NCBI RefSeq assembly: GCF_003711515.1
Contig: NW_021167083.1
Coordinates: 1,933,048 to 1,997,047, forward strand
Origin: Sodiomyces alkalinus F11
Lineage: Eukaryota; Ascomycota; Sordariomycetes; Glomerellales; Plectosphaerellaceae
DNA: 64,000 nt
Direction of reading: 5' to 3'
Shown here: positions 22,101-34,074 of the stretch, one piece after another
Layout of the letters: each line of letters opens with the position of its first letter
Position numbering within the stretch: the stretch's first letter is position 1
Made by a program: the position numbers and the translations under genes
The notes under the pieces: model-generated
Told to the model about the DNA's origin: nothing
Database searches by the model: none
The model's input: only the letters and a program-made list of their open reading frames with translations

Positions 22101-24463
22101 GGGGATAAACGCCCCCGGATCCCCTTCCTCGACGGCTTTACCGTTAAGGTTATAGTCCGTAATACCCGGCCGTAAAGGGGTAAAGGAGGCTATCTCGAGT
22201 TAATAAGTATAAGATTTAGGTTACGAATAGTGTGATTTAGCCGGTATAGCGCCTAATTACCGTCTATATCCGCCCGATCTATTACTTCCTACTCTACTAA
22301 TAACCCCGCCGTTAGTTATAGCGCTAATAGTAGCCGTTATATGAGGAAACCGTGATACCCCTACGGCCGTAGGGTTCAAGATAACGGAACACGGTGCTAC
22401 GATACCCCTATAGCTACGACTATAAGGCTCCTATTAAATAAAAGAGCGTAACCAATTTAGTAAAGAGATAGCTAGAAAAGAGACTATTAGGTTATAATAT
22501 TTAACGCTAGCCATTACGCACTTCATATATATATATTAAATAAAACTCCGCTAACTAAATTACGGTTAAAAAGGTCTACGCCTATAGCGTTATAGCGACG
22601 CGTAACAACACCCCGCGAATCTACGGCCCCGGCGGTAGCCACTAGAAGCACGTCCCGGGAGGCTATCTCGGGAAATATAACCCCGGCGGTTACTTCGGCG
22701 GGTGCTCTAGCGGTTACCCTAGCGGCCGTAGAGATCCACCGTAAAGACCTCCCTCCTCCTCTAAAGAACCCTCGCGATATACCCTCGCACCCTTACGGCC
22801 ACCTATTCCGACAGGCATAAGAAGACCACCTACGGAGCCACGAGGAGATAGGGTCGTGGACACGGGTACTAGCGTCTATAGCAGATAGATATCAGGTTCT
22901 TAATTCGATATAGGTAATAATATATAAGTTCGATAAATATAGATTTCTATATAAATATAAGGCAAGGCTTATAGTACGAGAAGATCAGCAGTATTAATCC
23001 TCGCTTAAGGAGACATACGCAGTAATACTAGCCGGATAGTCATTCCGCGCGTTAATAGCTATCACCGCCCGATTTAACCTTATGCTATTATAATTTAATA
23101 TTATAAACGCGTTTATATACGCGCCCCTCCCCCACGATATCTTTATATACCCGCCGCCAGGCTTTCTAGCCCCTAGGAGTCGTTTACACCTAGAAAAGGC
23201 GTTATATAGACTTAAGGAGTCTCTACTACTTTAGTAAAAGCACTTTTCGGCTATCTTTTTAGCGGACGGCTTCTAGATACTACCGTAAGAACCGTGTTAT
23301 TTTCTACGCCGCGGTTTAATCCTATTCTCTACGTTAACCATATCGTTATTACTTATAAGGAATAATATACGTCGTAGATAAAGCAGGCCGTTAATAACCT
23401 ACAACGCTACTATAACCTATAAGGTAGAGATCCTCTATAATAGTTCCTTAGTATTAAGGTTATTCGCGACCGCGTCGCCCGTAAAATCTAATTATTATAA
23501 CGCGACTATATTACTAAGTTAGAACGCCTATTAAAGCCGAATAGCAAATATAGCAGTAACTATCGCCTAACGCACCTAATTAAGGTTATAGAGCTACTAC
23601 CCTATTCAGGGACCTCGACTAATATTAAAAGCTATTAACGGAATATAGGATCTATACTATACGTAGCAGTGATATCGCGGCCTAATGTCGCGTTTACAGT
23701 ATCTAGGCTATACCGGTTTAACGTTAATCCAGGGCCTATTTACTCTAAGGCCGCTGATTATCTAATTCTCTATCTAATTAATAGCTAATCGTTTACGTTA
23801 GAACTAGGGGGTAGCGATACTATTAAAATCTATACTAACGCCTCCTTTACCGATAATACCCTTGATCGAAAGAGTAGTTAAGCGTATATAATACGCTTAT
23901 TTAGCGGTATAATAGCGTGGCGCGCTAATAAGCAGGATACGGTCACGATATCTATAATAGAAGCAGAGCTATTAGCGTTAGTATAAGGTATAAAAGAGGG
24001 TATCGTTATATAACGCCTATTACTTAGTATAGGAGTGGAATTTAACGATCCGGAATTAAGGATCTTATACGATAATAACTAAACGATTCGATTAGTGAAT
24101 TAAGAGATTAGCACATTAATAACACGCCTCCGCCACATCGATATCCACGGCCACTAATTACGTTAAGTAAAGGAATAAGGGTAAATACTCGTAACGTACG
24201 TTATAAGCGCGGAAATAGTAGTAGACGGATTAACAAAAGCGTTATACGGCGAGAAATTTAAGATATTCAGGTCCTAGGTGGGCGTGATAGATATACGGGA
24301 ACGGTTATAGCAGAAACAGCTAGAGGAAGTCCGGATAGAATATTTAGAGGACCTAGAGGATAAATTTAAGGGCGGCTATAGCGAACAGATTAGATAGCTA
24401 GATTATCTACCGATTACGAATAGCTTTAATCGCCTAACTAACGTTTAGGGCGATTAAGGGGTA
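19182..24463 (+). pseudogene. Decayed Copia gag-pol (Copia-2)
   Basis: Plus-strand frames in order: gag (about 19230-20260) ending in a KPRKKGGRGKNK basic patch; protease near 20585 with LDSSATIHIFND (LDSGAT box, Gly lost); GAG-pre-integrase near 21045 (LRLGHAGPN); integrase (about 21230-21900) with FFTDRY and TDTQVQNGGAER once TAG is read as Gln; RT (about 22960-23340) with INAFIYAPLP and a catalytic box reading Y-V-N-H instead of Y-V-D-D; RNase H (about 23840-24240) with FTDASF and DGLTKAL. Stops at Gln/Trp sites make it non-functional. Confidence 0.88.
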
Positions 24464-24667
24464 TATTGAATAGACCATAGTCTTTTCGGTTACGTAATAG
24501 GCCGGATTGCTAAGAGTATAATCCGGGTAAACGCTTACAGAATCTGCACTATATAAAATACGGTGGTAGCGTTTCCCTGACGGTCTGAGACAGTTATAAT
24601 TATACATAATTACCTTTATTAATTTCGACCTATTTTCATGACGATTTTGACTACGCTTTATCTAACA
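24464..24667 (+). repeat. Copia-2 3' LTR (204 bp)
   Basis: Differs from the 5' LTR mainly by transitions. First bases TATTGAATAG against TGTCGAACAG show the C/G to T/A direction of decay. Followed by the CAGGG duplication. Confidence 0.93.
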
Positions 24668-24909
24668 CAGGGCCGTAATAGCATAAAACTGGATTGTCTC
24701 GACGATGTAAATTGTGATGGATGATCCAAAGATGGATTAAAATCTAGATATAGGAAGATCGGATGAAACGGTCCTTATATAATCCGGATCGGTCACGTGC
24801 GTCCCTTTGACCCGATTGACCGGTTCGGTCCCCTGACCTGATTAGTCAGAAAACGAGCGGCCGACCTCATTAGTCATCCTGACCCCAATAACCGATCTGC
24901 GCGGTTACA
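24668..24909. repeat. Element H right LTR, remainder
   Basis: CAGGG duplication followed by the rest of the H LTR, ending GGTTACA at 24909, then the GTAT duplication. Carries the approximately 28 bp block (CAGAAAACGAGCGGCCGACC) absent from the left LTR. Confidence 0.82.
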
Positions 24910-24913
24910 GTAT

Positions 24914-27103
24914 CCTTCTTTAGTAAAGTCCTAACCCGGCTTCTTAGCGTTCCTAAAGGCTCTATTAAAGGTATTACGATATACCGAGTCCTTAGACGGT
25001 TAATACTATATAGGAGCTTATAATATAAAGTACGTGGGATATCGCGGTGGTATAGGGAAAATAATATAGGTTAAAAGGAGGTATACGTGCTTAGACGATA
25101 AGATTATAACTAGGGTTTTAGGGAACTAGTAAACGATTAGGGAACTAATAATTAACCAGGTTAACGATATAAACGCTTATAGTATAGTATATAGGAGAAG
25201 GGAAAATAAACTAAGGTGCCGTGGGCGCGATATTATTTTACTAATACTACACGGGGCGCCGTGGTAACTATATTATTATAGCGGTCGATAAAAGGTATAT
25301 ATAGGTGGTAGTCCTTCTATTCCTGCTATTTCTTATAGTTCCCTAGGGTTTACGGTCGTCGCCTAAGGCGTTTATCTTATATCGTATTACCGGCGTGCCT
25401 TATAACCTTTAGTCCTCTGGTTCCGCCGTATGCCTTATAGCTTTTTAGCGTTCTAACTCCGCCTCGTGATTCTTTAATATCTTATAGTCGTAGTAATACT
25501 TAGAACCTCCGCTACCTTCAAGGCTATCCTTAGAAACTAAGGTCTTTATCTTAAGTCCTACGGCTCCCTAGCTTCTTCCGGTATCTAATTAATTAGTAAG
25601 CTAAGTATTCTCTCTATTATACTCGGTCCGTGACTAATTTTATTCCTTAAGATAGGGTCGTCTTATTCTTATAGCGTTTATATAGGTCCCGCTATTAGTT
25701 CTCGGCGAGTAATACCCGAATAAGAATTAAGAGGAAACCGAAAATAATATCGGCCGCCTTCTACGGCGTTATTTATAGTCTACTATAGGCTATAAAGCCC
25801 TACGTCCTATAGGCTTCCTCGCCGCCTCTTAGCCGTTATATATCCCCCTCGGATAAAGGGAGCCCTCCCTTTAATAAGGAAAATATTCAAGGGAGCCTCG
25901 GGTAGTTTAACCACGGGAGTCCGTTCTAATAGCGAGTCCTCCCTTTAATAGGGAGAACTAGCTAAGGGAACCTCGGGGTCCGATAATAGAATCCTAGTAA
26001 TATTAAGTTAAGTAAGGGAATTAGATACGACTTAAGAAAAAGGGGATAAAGGCGTTTACGGTAAAAGAGCCTATAGATAACTAAGTAAGGGGACTCGGGG
26101 TCTAAGAGTAAAGTCTATAGCTCGCGATTAAGCTATTCTCGGGTATTAGTACGGATACGCTGATTCCGCGGTCTTTCTTTTACGGTTACCGCGTTATTAG
26201 CCTTAGCTTTTTAGTATATAGACGGCTAATTAAACGGTAGCGAGCGGGGTAGCTTACTCGGGAAAGAAAGGGAAAAGGAATAAAGAACGAAAAAAAAAGA
26301 ATTTCTCCCCGAAATACGGGTAAAGGGAAGATTACGGTAAAGGGAGGTTAGCTCCCCGTATATTCTGCGGGAAGAGGAAGAAACGGGGGGGGATATCGAG
26401 TGGCTTAGTACCACGGTGTATCTAGTATATAGGATAGTATAGTCGCTATCCTACGCTCTTAAACGATCGTTATAAATAGTTATCGCTATAATTATTAAGA
26501 AGGTTATCGCGGTATCGGAGCTCGGGTTCTATAGCTAGTAGTCGTTATAAAGGTAGGTAACGATCCACGGTGTATAACTAGAGGATAGTGGTTCCCTTTA
26601 CTGCTTTACGCCTAAACCTATTAAAGGGGAGGCGATTAAGGGTTTAGTACCCCGTGGTTCTATCAAGACTCTAGTTCTACGGAGGATACTAGTATATAGG
26701 ATAGTATAGTCGCTATCCTACGCCTTTTAGCAATTATTACGAATAGTTAGCGTCTAAGTAGGTTTATATAGTCGCCTACGCCAACTAGTGATTATTAGGA
26801 AGGTTATCGCGGTGTCGAAGCTAGGGTTCCACGCCTAGTATAGGTTAGTATAGTCACTATACCTGCGCTTAACGGTGGTTCCCTTTATTACTCCACGCTT
26901 AGACTTATTAAAGGGGAGGCGTTTTCGCCTAGCGCGCCTTATATCTATTTAGTCTTAGTATACGTAGTCCGCGCCGTTGAGGGCGGCTACGCCTAGTATA
27001 CTAGCGTTTACTAGTAAACCACGTGTCTATTTAGTCTTAGTATATATAATCCGCGCCGGGCGGTAATACGCGAACCTTACTTAAAAGCTTAGTTACTACT
27101 ATT
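24914..27103 (-). pseudogene. G1 5' half: start of ORF and repeat-rich leader
   Basis: On minus this is the 5' LTR-proximal half of G1. 24914 to about 24990 continues the ORF from the H junction and aligns with G2 near 38440-38490. Beyond that (25000-26350) the sequence is a decayed leader with CCCTCCCTTTAATA-type blocks at about 25870 and 25940, matching the repeats at 36731-36955 of G2. 26390-26960 holds tandem repeats. A minus-strand frame at 26226-26414 is low complexity and not convincing. Confidence 0.55.
26390..26965 (-). repeat. G1 tandem repeat, about 290 bp units
   Basis: Two full units and a partial, each with TATAGGATAGTATAGTCGCTATCCTACG (first at about 26430, then about 26695), AAGGTTATCGCGGT and GGTTCCCTTTA blocks. 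They are the reverse complement of the three-unit array at 35520-36375 in G2, so the array is an ancestral property of G. Confidence 0.7.
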
Positions 27104-27466
27104 TAATATACCCTAACTAGGTATATCCCTGGCTAGCCAGTACTATAGGACCTAGGGCTTCTAGGGTTCTTAATAGCGACCTTTAGGTATAGAAAATAGG
27201 GTATAATGAAGATATCTTCTCTAAGCTAAGGGGGCGCGCGCCCCCAGGACTTAAGTATCTACGGGGAAACCCCGTGGAATCCTCGGCCTCTACGTATAGG
27301 AACCCGGGGGATTCCCCGGTACTCACTAATTATACCCTAAGGAAGCCACGGTATACCCTAAAGGTACCTATAGTATACCCCGTGGGTGCTAAGGTATAAG
27401 CTATAGTACGCCCGTGGTATACCCGTGGTACGCCCTAGTATTCCCGGTAGAATCTAGGGCGTATTA
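27104..27466 (-). repeat. G1 5' LTR (363 bp)
   Basis: Ends TAATATACC...GCGTATTA. Palindrome GGGGGCGCGCGCCCCC at 27230-27245. Followed by the TATAC duplication at 27467-27471. Confidence 0.85.
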
Positions 27467-27471
27467 TATAC

Positions 27472-29749
27472 TAGCCACTTAAATAATCTAAACCGAGTAC
27501 GGAATATAGTCTTATACTTATACCCTAATACTATCTATATCTTATAGAAGGCGGTGATAATATCTAATTTACTAAAGTACTTCGGCTTAACTAGGTTATA
27601 TAGGGTCTTTATAATTAGGGAGAGTAAGTAGCGATCTTGCTAAGTAATTATATTCAAGGCGTGGTAGTCGTAATAAAATCGGAGGCCGCCTCCTAGCTTC
27701 CTTACGAATAGTATAGGCGCGGCGGCTACTAAGCTACTCGCACGAATAAATCCCTTATCTATTAGATCCGTTATCGTCTTCTATAATATAAGAAGCTCTT
27801 TACGCGATATATTATAGAGCGGGCCCTATAATAAGGCTTAATCGTTACTACTACTATCCTTCTAGAAGTAGGCCTTATAGTCGGCACTAGGTTGGTATAG
27901 GGGTAGGCGTATAGAGTATAAGGGCGTAAATAAATCGCTAAACTCTTATATAATACTCTTAGGGGTATATTCTCACGGGTCTACTAATTCCTTTATACTT
28001 AGGGCCTTTTCGATATCTTTTAACGATATAGCCTATAAGCCCTTTTCCTATCTTTTTCCCCTCTGGTATTATAATCGTCTATATAGTCCTATAAACACGG
28101 ACCCCGTTACTAGTACTATAGTACGGATCTCTTATACTACCTTCGGCTCCTTTTCGTCCTAAAGTCGGATATCGATATCGGCTACTCCGTAGCGGAGCCT
28201 ATATTCCTTAGCGTAAAGGATTATATCGTTACATTCTATCTATAAAGGCCTAAGGAAAAGATTCTAGTCTAGACCTAGTATTATATACACGAAAACACGC
28301 TCGGTATACCCTTATATATCTAGCGTAAAGACTACGATACCGGCGTTATTAGCCGGTTTAATCTATCCGAGAAGTCTTTTAGTAGTCGTTTTTCCTTATC
28401 GATTAACGGTAAGCGTATTTTTCGAGTAAACTTCTTATAGCGGTATAATAGTTATAACCTATATCTATAAAAGCGTGTATTAACCTATTACTATTAACTC
28501 TTACTTAGATTAATAATAACTCGCGCTATAATAGCGGTTTAAACTCCTCCTACTCGTGTTACTCTTATGTTATCGGCTCCGGTACCCGAGTTTATACTAA
28601 AGGTACTCTTTTTCCGAGTCTTCGGTATCTTTAGGAATATCTTCGGGTTCCTCCTCTTAAGGGGATATTCGGGCCACTTATCTTTCTTACTCTTATAGTG
28701 CTATTAGACATAGCCCTTCTTCTAGTAGTTCTAATACGTAATATTCGCATAGCATTTAGGTTTTTATTAAGTCCCCTTAGACTCGCTAACCTTATTAACT
28801 CTACCTATAACGATATTGCCGTTACCGTCCTTAGCCGGTTTACGGGTAATAGGAATTAATCGGTATAATTTACTAATACCCTCTTATCTCCACGCGATTA
28901 TTTATACTTTATCGACCTACTTAGTATAGGTATTATGGAGGTTAGCTACTACTAGGCTATTATATAGCCCATTATTTAGGGCGCCATTCAGGAATAATAT
29001 CTTAATATAGTCTACCTAGTTATGGCCTCCTGCTTACGCTAGGTTACTTTTAAAAGTCGGGAGGAAGCGCGCGAATATCTAATCGGGTTTGTACTTTATC
29101 GCTCTCAGGGCGTTAGTAGCGTGACCATATTCGTTATAGTCCTTATATATACGGTTAAGGTAGGCTATACATTCCTTTAGGTTCAATTTACCGTTTATAC
29201 CTTTATTACCGAAAAAGGTACTAACCACCTACTAAGGCTAGATATCTAAGCACGCGTTAATGAAATACCACGCCTATTTATTACTACGAAATAGCGGGCT
29301 ATCGAGTTTAAGTTTTAATCGTATAGCCTAGGACTAGGCGGTATATTCTATGCGTTTCCCACTAATCTTACGGGAATAGCGACTTACCATACCCGGTATA
29401 AGAGCGTAGGTGCTAGTAGCGGTAGCGGAATAGGTATAGTAGTCTTTGCCTTTAGGGGCTTAGGTAAGGGCGAGGGCGTAACGACTAGGGTAGGCGTCGA
29501 GTGCGTAGTGGGTATAAGGTACGGGTTAAGTTAAGACCTCTTAAAGGCTGCTTATAGGCTAGCCATTATATTATAAATAGGGGCGATATATATCCTTACT
29601 GCTTCTCATACGCGTTATAACACGCGTTCGTCGATCTTATTATATAGGTCTCTATAACCAGCCCTTAGCCCCTTAGTAGGCTCGGGGCGAAATAGCTAGG
29701 ACCTCCTTCTATATGAGCGTTAAAGCTTATAATCTTATAAGTTCGAATA
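27472..29749 (-). pseudogene. Element E gag, protease and first part of RT
   Basis: Minus-strand frames from 29749: gag (about 29650-28800), a zinc-knuckle remnant near 28735 (CYANITY, later Cys and His lost), protease (about 28400-28250), then RT start near 27780-27730 with [12 protein letters not shown] and [15 protein letters not shown] breaks at 27472, where the TATAC duplication and G1 begin, and resumes at 13306. Stops are at Gln and Trp sites. Confidence 0.8.
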
Positions 29750-29953
29750 TATAACGGCTTAATATAAGTTTTTTATATATTAAGGCCGAAAATATAGATT
29801 ATTCGAATCAAGGGAGGAAAGGAGGAAAGGAAAAGTCTGCGCAGTATATAGGTAGCTAAGTATATATAGAGTCGTACAGGCCTTACTAAGAGGTCTGTGC
29901 TTCTTAGTCCCGGCCACTGCCGGGGACTATTCCGCGGGCCATAGCCCGTAACA
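29750..29953 (-). repeat. Element E 5' LTR (204 bp)
   Basis: Matches 8966-9169. Ends TATAACGG...CCCGTAACA; the CA end is retained here. Followed by GGCCT (29954-29958). Confidence 0.88.
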
Positions 29954-29958
29954 GGCCT

Positions 29959-32900
29959 TAACCGTTAACGACGGCCTAGCCGTTACTCGAGTAGACTTCT
30001 AGTCCACTACCTAATAACATCGTTTCCGTTCGCGTGCCCCAGGACATAGTACCCCGACTACCATCTACGGTTCCACCAGTATCCTTACGTCCACCCCTAT
30101 ATCTACCCCTACGCCTATACTAGCCCCTGCTCCTAGCTACCCTATACGCCCTAGACCGTTATCGTACCTTAATTCTATCACTTACTATAACTATAACTAA
30201 AAGGGGTACTACGCTATTACGTGCCCTAGCCCTCGGGTATAGCACTTAAGTAATAGTAACCCGAATACCTAACTAGTATCCCCCTCTCGTCCTATAGTTA
30301 GCCGTGTCACGGGTAAGATACCCTAGGAATAATACCTACCTCGAGTAACCCCCTTTACTACTATTATACCGGTAAAGGCGTACGTTTCCCTTCGCCGAGG
30401 TAGGGAATAGGTGCAGATATCGGCTCTCCTTAACGGAGGCGCCGATATTAACGTTTTAGATTAGTCCCTCCTAGGACCTAGTTAGGTTCCTGAGGGGTCC
30501 CCGGTTCCGGTACCCTAGGTCACGGAGGGATATATAAAGGTCACCACTCTTAAGTCCACCTATAGGATTATCGTCGCTACTAACCACTAGGAACGTAAGA
30601 GGGTATAACTCGCCGAGTTCCATGTTAAAAGCCTAACGGGCGTAAAGTTTATCTTAGAAAGGCTATAGCTTATAGCCGTTAACCCTAATATTAATTAGCA
30701 GTACAGTATATAGACCTACCCCTTAGTCTACGCAGAGCTTAGTGTAGTCACGTCCCTAAGAGAGCTATATAGGGTAGTAAGATAAGCTAAGTCCATTCTT
30801 ACTCTAACCTATCTAGGTTCCACGCGGGTCCTACGTATCGACCACGTTAGCCTAGGAAACCCTTTAGTAAGCTATAAAGATAAATTCTCGGAAGTAGACG
30901 TAGACGGAGACTCTATAGCCCCTATACTACCGGAATAGTATTAAGATTTCGCTAACGTTTTTAATATCGAAAACGCCGGGAGGCTATTAATGCACTAGTA
31001 ATAGGAACACGCTATTAAGATCGAGGAAGGGAAGAAGCCGCCGTATAGTCCTATCTACCCCCTCGCTATATAAGAGCTTAAGGTGCTACGTTAGTACCTT
31101 TAGGATACCGTTACGAAAGGATAGATCAGACCGTCTACCAGTCTATCCAGTGCCCCTATCCTTTTGATCCCTAAAAAGGGTAATAAGTTACGCCTTTATA
31201 TTAACTATAGAGGGTTAAATAAGGTAACCGTTAAAGACCATGCCCTACTACCCCTTATCTACGAAATCTTAGATCCGTTATTATCAGCCTAGTATTATAC
31301 TAAGCTAGATCTTAAGGACGTATACTATCGGCTACGGATCCGGGATAAAGATAAGTAGAAAACGGCGTTTCGGATAAAATACGGCCACTACGAATACCCT
31401 ATTATACTATTCGGGTTAACTAACACGCCCGTAAGCTTCTAGCAGTATATTAACTAAGCGTTATTAGACCTTATCGATACTATCTATATAGTATACCTGG
31501 ATAATATCCTTATCTATAGTAAGGACCTAGCCACCCACCGCGTATATCCACGAGGTACTTACTAGGCTTAGGCAGTAGTCCCTATATACTAACCCTAATA
31601 AGTATAAATTTAAAACCTACGGTATTAAATTCCTAGGGTTTATCTATAGCCTAGACAGGGTACGTATAGACCCGGCTCGTATTAAGGCTATCTGCGACTA
31701 AGAGCTCCCTAACAGTATTAAGAAGATACAGGTCTTCCTAGGTTTTACGGGTTTTTACAGACATTGTACCAAGAACTACTTCAAGGTCGCCACCCCTCTT
31801 ATAGACTATCTAAAAGGGAGACACACTAGGGTCCTTATACTATCCCCGTAAGCCCAGTCTATATTCAAGGAGATAAAACTACTATTCTAGAAAGCGCCCG
31901 TTTTACGGTATTTTAACCCTGCCCTGCCTATATATATTAAGCTAGATACTTCCGCTTTTACTATTAGTGCTATTATCAGTCAGCTCGAGGATAGGCTATA
32001 AAGACCTATCGTATTTATATCGCGTAAGCTCCGCGGCGCTAAGCTTAATTACAGCACGCCCGATTCTAAGCTTATAGCTATTATCGAGTCTTTCCGTATA
32101 TAGCGGCACTATATCGCCTATAGTCAGAGCCCTATTATCGTTCTAACAGACCACCTAAACTATTATTACCTACTAGACAAACCTAAGCTTAAGGGATAGC
32201 ACGCACGGTGGCTTAAGGAGCTCGCCCCGTTTAATTTTAAGATTTGGCACCGCCCGGGGATATTAAACCCCGCGGATAGGTTATCCCGGAAGCCCTAATA
32301 TACGCCCTATAAGTGTGCTCTGGTTACTAACCGGGCTAAGGCGGTAGAGTCTTTTTCGAAGCGATTTACTATAGACTATATCGGGAACCAGCGTGGTTCC
32401 CGTAATACCCCCGGTTCTATTATCACCGCTCCTAACTCCCCCTTACTGGAAAAGGTAGTAAAGACGTAAACGGATAGCCCGTTTTCTATCTTAGAGTCCT
32501 TCTTAAGGTATTCTATTTTAGGCTATATTAAGAACCAGCGTGGTTCCCGTAATAGTCCCCGTTCTGATTTTCCCGCTCCTCCTATCGTACCGAAGGTGGT
32601 TAAGACGTAAGCAGAAAACCTTTTTCCTACCTTAGAGTCTTTTTTAAGGCACTTTATTTTAAGCCTTATCGGGAACCAGCGTGGTTCCCGTATAGCCCCT
32701 AGTTATATCCCCGCTCTTAATTCCCCCACCTTACTAGAAGAGGTAGCAGAGGCGTAAACGGATAACCCTTTTTATACTAGATAGCGTAAGGCCCACGGTA
32801 ACGATACCACGTACAGACATTACTCTAGGAGTAATAGTATACTTCTTTTAAGAATCGCGTTTTTATACTGGACTGCTCAAGCCTCCGTTAAAAAGTCCTA

Positions 32901-33587
32901 TAGTATTTCTATAACGGACCCAGTATAGGGCACTATAGGGTTATAAGGACTATTAAAAAGATTTCGGACTTCTACTTTTAGGATTATTTACCTAAGGATA
33001 TCCGGCAGTTTATACCCACCTATACTATCTATCATCGCACTAAGCCATAGTACTATAAGCCTTATAGCGAGCTAATAAGTCTCCTAGTACTCTAGCGCCC
33101 CTTTATAGAGATATCTATTAACTTTATTACGGGCCTACCGCCGGTTTATAGCGCGACTATAGATAGGAAACGGGATACTATCCTTATAGTAGTATACCGC
33201 CTAATAAAGTACTCGATTTATATCCCCTCGAGTAGTAGCCTAATAGCAGAAAGACTTACTAAGTCTTTATAGTATCACGTTTTTCGCACTTTCGGCCTAC
33301 CCGACGGTATTATATTAGATTAAGGCTTATTATTTATAAGCCGTTTTTAGGTAACTTTATATCGCTACCTCGGTCCTATATAACGCCTATATATAGCGTA
33401 GTACCCGTAGACGGATAGATAAACGGAGCGATAAAACCAGAACCTTAAGTATTACCTATATATATTCTATTCGCAGGAATAGAATAACTAGGTTAACCGG
33501 TTACTATTAGCGGAATTCACCTATAATATAGCGTGGTATTCTACGATACGTTATACCCTATCTAATACGCTAATAGACTATAATTTA
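29959..33587 (+). pseudogene. Element C gag end and pol: protease, RT, RNase H, integrase
   Basis: Plus strand. Thr/Pro-rich gag tail (about 30060-30180). Protease-like region (30400-30480, LLNGGADINVLD, aspartic site remnant). RT 31110-31540 starts [20 protein letters not shown] and its catalytic box at 31494-31505 is Y-L-D-N. A frameshift lies near 31545. RNase H about 31930-32290 (ADRLSRKP). A triplicated spacer follows (32383-32765), then the integrase zinc region (about 33000-33060) and core 33110-33587 with INFITGLP, ILD and a QTDRQTERSNQNL-type block. A SINE interrupts at 33588. Confidence 0.85.
32383..32765 (+). repeat. Triplicated 141-147 bp segment with hairpin, inside C pol
   Basis: Units begin at 32383, 32530 and 32671. 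Each opens with an inverted repeat GGGAACCA-GCG-TGGTTCCC (second copy AAGAACCA on the left) and encodes NQRGSR, a P-rich stretch, then E.V.KT/EA and a FLRHFIL-like end. All units are in the same frame between RNase H and integrase. Most C-like chromoviruses have no such insert, so the duplication may be lineage-specific. Confidence 0.75.
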
Positions 33588-34070
33588 GCGGGGTAGCGTA
33601 GGTGGTAGACACGCCTAGTGGCCGCGTAAGGCCGTGGGTTCGAATCCCACTCCCCTTAATCGCGCGCGCGAATTTTTTAATTCGCCGCGCGACCTACCCG
33701 GAGCTCCTGCACGTTATAGGGGTCCCCGCTCGTTCAGGGAGATATTTATCAGCTTACGCGCTGATAAGTGGAACTATACTATCTCTCTCGGTATATAGCC
33801 TCTTTAGGGGGGGAGAGTATATACCCTATCACGCGTAATTAAGCGCACCTATACACTTACTACGATTAAGCCCTGGAGCCTAGGGAACTACGGGGAGCGC
33901 GTACTACGACTTAAGGATAAGTCCCGGACTAATACTTCTGCTTCGTATATTCTTTACTTTTATATATAAGTTATATAAATAACTAGATACTCGTCATAGG
34001 CTTAGTCTCCTTAATAGACTCGTGCTATAGCTTTAGGGCTGTATATATATATTAAATTAAAAGAAAAAGG
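33588..34070 (+). mobile_element. SINE-like tRNA-headed retroposon S1 in C integrase
   Basis: Flanked by near-identical 10 bp duplications CTATAATTTA (33578-33587) and CTATAATCTA (34071-34080). The tRNA-like head carries both pol III boxes. An A-rich tail (ATTAAATTAAAAGAAAAAGG) sits directly before the right duplication. Removing the insert restores the C reading frame (DYNL joins to YNLRRPN). The head shares about 110 bp with 55813-55923. These are the marks of a LINE-mobilised SINE; the partner LINE is unknown. Confidence 0.8.
33594..33647 (+). promoter_or_regulatory. RNA polymerase III A and B boxes of S1
   Basis: A box TAGCGTAGGTGG at 33594-33605 and B box GGTTCGAATCC at 33637-33647, 31 bp apart. 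The T arm GTGGG-TTCGAAT-CCCAC pairs perfectly. The acceptor stem and anticodon arm do not fold well, so I call a tRNA-derived head rather than a tRNA gene. Confidence 0.75.
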
Positions 34071-34074
34071 CTAT

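Larger units (their letters stand above)
18978..24667 (+). mobile_element. Copia-2, full-length Ty1/Copia retrotransposon, plus strand
   Basis: Complete element of 5690 bp. LTRs of 204 bp at 18978-19181 and 24464-24667. CAGGG duplication at 18973-18977 and 24668-24672, interrupting the right LTR of H. LTR ends TGTCGAA...CTAACA (5') and TATTGAA...CTAACA (3'). It is the innermost and latest insertion in the chain D/C/E/G1/H/Copia-2. Same family as Copia-1. Confidence 0.95.
15520..24909. mobile_element. Element H, non-autonomous LTR element, little mutated, interrupted by Copia-2
   Basis: Flanked by GTAT at 15516-15519 and 24910-24913 (AGTAT may be the original 5 bp duplication). Left LTR 15520-15743. 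Right LTR is split by Copia-2: 18963-18977 plus 24668-24909. Length without Copia-2 is about 3.7 kb. The internal part has many CA and TG dinucleotides and no retrotransposon domains, so it is probably a younger, LARD-like passenger. Coding direction cannot be fixed, hence no strand. Confidence 0.8.
13312..27466 (-). mobile_element. Element G1, LTR element with unclassified ORF, minus strand
   Basis: Target duplication TATAC at 13307-13311 and 27467-27471, inside E RT. LTRs at 13312-13663 and 27104-27466. Internal sequence is the reverse complement of G2 (34919-40719) over much of its length, so G codes minus here. H interrupts it at 15520-24909; the frame across the H insertion is colinear with G2 around 38470-38510. 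Minus H and its contents, the internal part is about 4 kb. Confidence 0.85.
8966..29953 (-). mobile_element. Chromovirus E (Gypsy), minus strand, host of G1/H/Copia-2
   Basis: Flanked by GGCCT at 8961-8965 and 29954-29958. LTRs of 204 bp at 8966-9169 and 29750-29953. Reading minus from 29749: gag with zinc-knuckle remnant, protease, RT, [G1 insertion], rest of RT, RNase H, integrase, chromodomain, an antisense ORF region, an 18-base polypurine tract (poly-C on the plus strand) and the 3' LTR. Without G1 and its contents the element is about 6.8 kb, a normal chromovirus size. Confidence 0.88.

Noticed and set aside
33590..33660. Functional tRNA gene
   Set aside because: A and B boxes and T arm are good, but acceptor and anticodon stems do not fold, and it sits in a repeat with A-rich tail and duplication. 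The 55813-55923 copy fails likewise.
33602..33838. Open frame of 78 codons, plus strand
   Set aside because: Overlaps the tRNA-like head and body of SINE S1; no protein features.
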